Assembly (NCBI GenBank): GCA_903927005.1 | Contig: CAIYLH010000036.1 | Span: 1 to 64,000, forward strand | Reading direction: 5' to 3' | DNA: 64,000 nt | DNA from: an uncultured Pseudomonadota bacterium | GTDB lineage: Bacteria; Pseudomonadota; Gammaproteobacteria; Steroidobacterales; Steroidobacteraceae | Shown here: in pieces, positions 60,218-64,000 of the stretch | Layout: each line of letters begins with the position of its first letter | How positions within the stretch are numbered: the stretch's first letter is position 1 | Notes under the pieces: generated by a model | Database searches by the model: none | Told to the model about the DNA's origin: nothing | What the model saw: the letters and a program-made list of their open reading frames with translations, nothing else | Made by a program: the position numbers and the translations under genes

Positions 60218-62208
60218 CGGCTGGCCTTGCGCGCCTGCAGGCGTAGCCGCCGCGCCAGCCGCTGCACCTCGCGAAGGTCGCCTGCGACGGCGTACGGCAG
60301 GTAGCGGGCCCGGACGTAGGCCGTAGCGAAAGCCTGCATCGCATCGCCCAGGGCGGGCGCTGCCTGCGCGACGCGGCGCGCGTAGTCCAGCGGACCTTCG
60401 GCGGGCGCACGCGGTAGTCCTGCGGCCGCAAGGCTGGTGCAGACCGCCGCCCAGGCGCGCTGCAGCGGATCGGTGTGCGCTGGGCGCAGTTCCCAGGCGA
60501 GCCAGCCGCCCAATAGCAACGCGGTCAGCATAAAGCCTGCGGTGAGCGCGAGCGCGAGGCCGCGCAGGCCCCACGCGCCGAGTCCGAGGGCGTCCAGCAG
60601 TCGCTGCTGGGACTTGGCGCTGAAGTTGATGACGCCCTCATACCAGGCGGTGCGCGCCGCATCCCACAGTTGGCGCGCTCGACCCAGCCACGCCCAGTCG
60701 GCGAGCACACCGACGCCGTCGTGCGCATCAGCAGGCCCGCCATCACCCTGGCGGACGCGCTCGGGGGCGACCGCGGCGGTTGGGTCGACCCGTCGCCAGC
60801 CTTCGCCCGACAGCCAGACCTCGTTCCAGGCGTGCGCGCTTGACTGGCGAACCAGCAGGTAGCCGCCGTAACGGTTCCAATCGCCGCCCTGGTAGCCGAT
60901 GACGACGCGGGCGGGAATGCCGACGGCGCGCATCATGACGGCGAACGCCGCGGCATAGTGCTCGCAGAACCCTTGGCGCGTGCCGAACATGAACTCATCG
61001 GTAGGTTCGGTGCCTAGTCGTGGCGGCTCGAGCGTGTACTCGTACGCCTCGTCGTGGAATCGGCGCAGCACGGCGTCGATGTAGGCGTGCTCGCTGCTGC
61101 TGGCGCCGCGCAGGCGCGCCGCCAGCGCGCGGGTCGCTGGTGCGCGACCTGGCGGCAGTTCGACGTTGCGTTGCGCAAGGTCCTCCGGCAGCCCGTCTGG
61201 CATCACGCGGGCAGAGGGCGCGGAGCTCAGTGCGTACTCGAAGCGGCTGTCGAGGTCCTGCAGTTCGCGCGGGCCGCGGCCGAGCCGCATCAGTACGCCG
61301 GCCCGGTTGCGGCGGGCGAGTGTCTGCGGCCAGTCGAGGACGGTATCCAGCCCCACCAGCCACGGGCGATGGGTAGCTTCGAGCGCGACGCGGTAGTCGT
61401 AGCGCGCACCGTCCGCGGCGACTGGCGGCGCGCTGGCGTCGGCGCGCGTTGCGCCGCGGTGCCAGCCGCGGCCATCGAACGACTCCAGCACCTGGACGCG
61501 CCAGTAGCGCTGCGGCGGTGAGGGCACGGCGGCTTCGAACCAGGCCCGGAATGCCGGTTCGTCGGAGCGAGCGAGGCTGGCGATATCGCCGGGGGTCATG
61601 TCGTCGCCGATGCCGGTGAGCGCGGTATCGCGCAGCGTGGGTAGCGCCCAGAAGTGCCCCTCCAGTCGCGGTACGAACACGAACAGCAGCGCCGCCAGCG
61701 GCAGGCCCAGCCCCAGCAGGCGGGCGGCGAGGCGCAGCGGATGAGTGCTACTGCTGGCTTCGAGTGGCCGGTGCGCGCGCGCGAGGGCGGCGGTCAGTAG
61801 CCACACGGCCAGCAGCACGAAGCACAGGCGAGGTAGCGACTCTTGGTGCAGCAGCGTCGCCAGGCACAGCAGATAGCCGACGAACACCAGTACCGCATGG
61901 TCGCGCGCTGCACGCGTCTCGCCTAGCTTGAGCGCAGCCATCAGGCACAGCAGTGCCGTGCCTGCCTCCAGTCCGTTGAGCGTGCGGTAGTTGGCGAGCA
62001 CCGCGAGCACAGCCGCCAGCGCTGCCACGACGCGCAGCGCGCGCGACGGCAGCGCATAGGCGCGCTGTTCGGCGAGCAGGCGCCAAAGCACCGCGAGCGC
62101 GAACGTCGCGCTGATCCAGGGTGGCAGCCGGGCGACGTGGGGCAGCAGCGCGACGGTGAGTGCGCCGCAGGTCGTCATCAGCCGCCGCAGGCCCGGCGAT
62201 GGCGTCAT
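60214..62208 (-). CDS. TgpA-like transglutaminase membrane protein
   Basis: The 664-residue protein has about six N-terminal membrane spans (to about residue 185), a periplasmic region with a transglutaminase core, and one C-terminal span near 550. The catalytic triad is visible: Cys in GTRQGFCEHYAAAFAVMMRA, His in SSAHAWNEVWL and Asp in GWRRVDPT. It resembles P. aeruginosa TgpA, a periplasmic transglutaminase important for growth. The ATG overlaps the DUF58 gene stop as ATGA. It is in the MoxR-DUF58-TgpA-MtfA operon. Confidence 0.93.
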   Translation of the reverse strand: MTPSPGLRRLMTTCGALTVALLPHVARLPPWISATFALAVLWRLLAEQRAYALPSRALRVVAALAAVLAVLANYRTLNGLEAGTALLCLMAALKLGETRAARDHAVLVFVGYLLCLATLLHQESLPRLCFVLLAVWLLTAALARAHRPLEASSSTHPLRLAARLLGLGLPLAALLFVFVPRLEGHFWALPTLRDTALTGIGDDMTPGDIASLARSDEPAFRAWFEAAVPSPPQRYWRVQVLESFDGRGWHRGATRADASAPPVAADGARYDYRVALEATHRPWLVGLDTVLDWPQTLARRNRAGVLMRLGRGPRELQDLDSRFEYALSSAPSARVMPDGLPEDLAQRNVELPPGRAPATRALAARLRGASSSEHAYIDAVLRRFHDEAYEYTLEPPRLGTEPTDEFMFGTRQGFCEHYAAAFAVMMRAVGIPARVVIGYQGGDWNRYGGYLLVRQSSAHAWNEVWLSGEGWRRVDPTAAVAPERVRQGDGGPADAHDGVGVLADWAWLGRARQLWDAARTAWYEGVINFSAKSQQRLLDALGLGAWGLRGLALALTAGFMLTALLLGGWLAWELRPAHTDPLQRAWAAVCTSLAAAGLPRAPAEGPLDYARRVAQAAPALGDAMQAFATAYVRARYLPYAVAGDLREVQRLARRLRLQARKASR

Positions 62209-63197
62209 GCGGCATCTCCAGGCAGCTCCCAGACGGCCAGTGGCGCAAGACAGCGGTTGCGATGCGGTAGCCCTGCGCCTGGCGGTATCTCCAGCGCGCC
62301 GAGCCGGACCCCATAACGGTCGCCGCGCTCCTCCGCATCGATGATCCAGCGCGCAAGGCGGGCGAGCCGCGCCTCGAGGTCGCGACCGGGCACTGCGGCC
62401 AGCTCCAGCATCACCGGCGCGCGAGCCGCGCCGATGTACTGCTTCACGACCAATTCGCCGCCGCGTGCCCACGCCTTCCAGGCGATGCGGCGCGGCGGGT
62501 CGCCGTCCTGGAAGGCCCGCAGTGAGGCGAAGTCCTCCTCGCCGCGCGCCCGGCCATCGTGCGCGGCACCGGCCTCGGCGGCGGGTGGCGGTCCATCGCC
62601 GTCACGTGGTGCGGGCCGTGGGTACACGAGGCAGTCGAGGTCGGGATGGACCCAGCTCCAGGCGGTGAACAGGCCGAGCGGGTAGCTCGACGCTATCCGG
62701 AGTCGCGTGAGCCGGATGCGCCCGCGGCGTGCCGTTGGCAGCGCCACGGTCACCAGTGCCGAGCTCTGGGCGGCGAGCCCCACCGTGGTGTGCGACAGCG
62801 CGCCGCTGCTGACGGCGAGCTCCTCGCGCGCGGCGCTCGTCGATAGCCGGAACGAAAACTCGGCTGGGCTGCCGGCGAACGCCGGGCGGGTGCCCGCGGG
62901 CGCCAGTTGCAGTCCGGCCAGGTTGTGGTGGCACTGGTGCATGGCGACCCAGCCGGCGGACGCGAGCAGGAACGTCAGCAACAGGGCGAGGTTGTTGCCG
63001 TAGTTGAGACCCGCCAGCAGCATCGCGAACAGCATCGCGCCGAAGGTGATGCCGAGTCCTGTGGGCAGGATGTAGACGCGCCTGCGGGTAATCGTGACCT
63101 CGCCCGGTTCGCTGCCGTGGCGGCGTCGCGACCACGCGGCCACCCGTTCCGCGCCGCGTCGTCGCAGCCGTGCCCACCAGGATGGCGCCGCGTCCAT
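62205..63197 (-). CDS. DUF58 domain protein
   Basis: The 330-residue protein has two membrane spans near residues 38-78 and a DUF58 region with the family motif FASLRAFQDGDPPRRIAWKAWARGG (here given in part), which recalls von Willebrand factor A-like proteins. DUF58 proteins typically work with MoxR ATPases as putative chaperone or envelope-assembly partners. The ATG at 63197 starts MDAAPSWWARL; upstream in-frame arginine-rich sequence is a shadow of moxR. It lies 11 bases after moxR. Confidence 0.9.
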   Translation of the reverse strand: MDAAPSWWARLRRRGAERVAAWSRRRHGSEPGEVTITRRRVYILPTGLGITFGAMLFAMLLAGLNYGNNLALLLTFLLASAGWVAMHQCHHNLAGLQLAPAGTRPAFAGSPAEFSFRLSTSAAREELAVSSGALSHTTVGLAAQSSALVTVALPTARRGRIRLTRLRIASSYPLGLFTAWSWVHPDLDCLVYPRPAPRDGDGPPPAAEAGAAHDGRARGEEDFASLRAFQDGDPPRRIAWKAWARGGELVVKQYIGAARAPVMLELAAVPGRDLEARLARLARWIIDAEERGDRYGVRLGALEIPPGAGLPHRNRCLAPLAVWELPGDAA

Positions 63198-63208
63198 CGC
63201 GGCCGGCC

Positions 63209-64000
63209 TCAGGGAACGGCGACCGCCTGCAGCAGCAGGCCGTCCAGGTCGGCGGCGCGGTCGCCGTCGACGGCGGTCCGCAACTGCAGGCGATGGCCAA
63301 TGACAGCGCGGGCGACCGCCTGCACGTCTTCCGGCAGCACGCCGGTGCGGCCGTGGCAAAGCGCCCAGGCCTGGCTTGCGCGTAGCAGTGAGATCGCCGC
63401 GCGCGGCGACAGGCCGGCCTCGAACAGGCCTGAGTCGCGCGTACGGCGCACCAGCGCCTGCACGTAGTCCAGTAGCGGCTCGGCGACGTGCAGCTGCGGC
63501 ACCAGGGCCTGCAGCGCGCGTAGCGTCTCTGCGGTCAGCGCTGGCTGCAGTTCGCTGAGCAGCTCGCGGCGGTCGCGCCCGCGCAGCAGCTCGCGCTCAT
63601 GTGTGGGGTCCGGATAGCCGAGGTCGATGCGCATCAAGAACCGGTCCAGCTGCGACTCCGGCAGCGGATAGGTGCCGAGTTGGTAGCTCGGGTTCTGGGT
63701 CGCGACCACGAAGAACGGCTCAGGCAGTGGATGGGTATGACCGTCGACGGTCACCTGCCGCTCTTCCATTGCTTCAAGCAGCGCGCTCTGCGCCTTCGGG
63801 GTCGCGCGGTTGACCTCGTCAGCCAGCAGCAGCTGCGTGAATACCGGTCCGCGGCGGAACTCAAATCGACCGCTGTCGCGATCGAATACCGATACGCCAA
63901 TGATGTCGGCGGGCAGCAGGTCGCTGGTGAACTGCACGCGCTGGTAGCTCAGGCCCAGCGTACGCGCCAGCGCTTGCGCGAGGGTGGTCTTGCCGACCCC
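63209..64000 (-). CDS. MoxR family AAA+ ATPase, partial (5' end outside window)
   Basis: This ATPase of the MoxR group is thought to assist folding or metal insertion of partner proteins. The visible 263 residues begin inside Walker A (GVGKTTLA at the very end of the window) and include QFTSDLLPADIIG, GPVFTQLLLADEVNRATPKAQ (Walker B), ATQNPSYQLGTYPLPESQLDRF (sensor 1) and SPRAAISLLRASQAWA (sensor 2). The N-terminus, about 40-60 residues, lies beyond 64000. It is the first visible gene of the DUF58-TgpA-MtfA operon. Confidence 0.95.
   Translation of the reverse strand, partial: GVGKTTLAQALARTLGLSYQRVQFTSDLLPADIIGVSVFDRDSGRFEFRRGPVFTQLLLADEVNRATPKAQSALLEAMEERQVTVDGHTHPLPEPFFVVATQNPSYQLGTYPLPESQLDRFLMRIDLGYPDPTHERELLRGRDRRELLSELQPALTAETLRALQALVPQLHVAEPLLDYVQALVRRTRDSGLFEAGLSPRAAISLLRASQAWALCHGRTGVLPEDVQAVARAVIGHRLQLRTAVDGDRAADLDGLLLQAVAVP

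Overview
The window looks like a chromosomal segment of a GC-rich gammaproteobacterium. Gene order around ispB, rplU, rpmA, obgE, rpsT, murJ, ribF, ileS, lspA and ispH, the metG-rsxB-nth set, and the purM-purN-DUF3108 and DUF2066-pgsA-hda blocks recall Xanthomonadales, Nevskiales or Chromatiales type genomes. This placement is an inference from synteny and protein style; no 16S gene is present. Coding is dense, and many neighbouring genes overlap by 1 to 17 bases, so translation is probably coupled widely.

Region by region. 1-10720: tRNA-Pro, the quinone side-chain gene ispB, ribosomal proteins L21, L27 and S20, ObgE, MurJ, RibF, a frameshifted ileS, LspA, IspH and tRNA-Thr. 10721-16789: an accessory block directly after tRNA-Thr, with a VanZ-like membrane protein, an acyl-AMP ligase carrying its own carrier-protein domain, a cytochrome P450, a divergent phosphopantetheinyl transferase and an acyltransferase; together they look like a small uncharacterised acyl-modification pathway. 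16756-24528: a zinc exporter, a GAF-PAS-PAS-GGDEF-EAL protein, NadC, a sensor-kinase-like protein without the usual phosphoacceptor histidine, a PuuD-like membrane protein, a DUF1289 protein and a monothiol glutaredoxin. 24554-33689: an M17 aminopeptidase-pyrC-rnt operon, divergent from the pyruvate dehydrogenase operon aceE-aceF-lpd.

33715-47156: a two-component system with a divergent small exported protein, then nth-rsxB-metG. Next comes an operon of two PilT-family ATPases and a HEAT-repeat Ser/Thr kinase, placed between metG and apbC, which sit side by side in E. coli. It is followed by apbC and a dcd gene interrupted by a full-length intein with an apparently intact LAGLIDADG endonuclease. 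47163-64000: purM-purN-DUF3108, DUF2066-pgsA-hda, wrbA-DUF2069, a DUF4398 lipoprotein, a lytic transglycosylase, proS, a phosphatidylserine synthase, uracil-DNA glycosylase, rimI, prfC, and a MoxR-DUF58-transglutaminase-MtfA operon cut by the window end.

The most interesting items are the dcd intein and its AT-rich flank, the acyl-AMP ligase/P450/PPTase cluster, the HEAT-kinase/PilT-family operon and the kinase lacking its histidine. Two genes (ileS, mtfA) are broken by one extra base in a C run, which looks more like base-calling error than true decay. No CRISPR array, insertion sequence, prophage or rRNA operon was seen.
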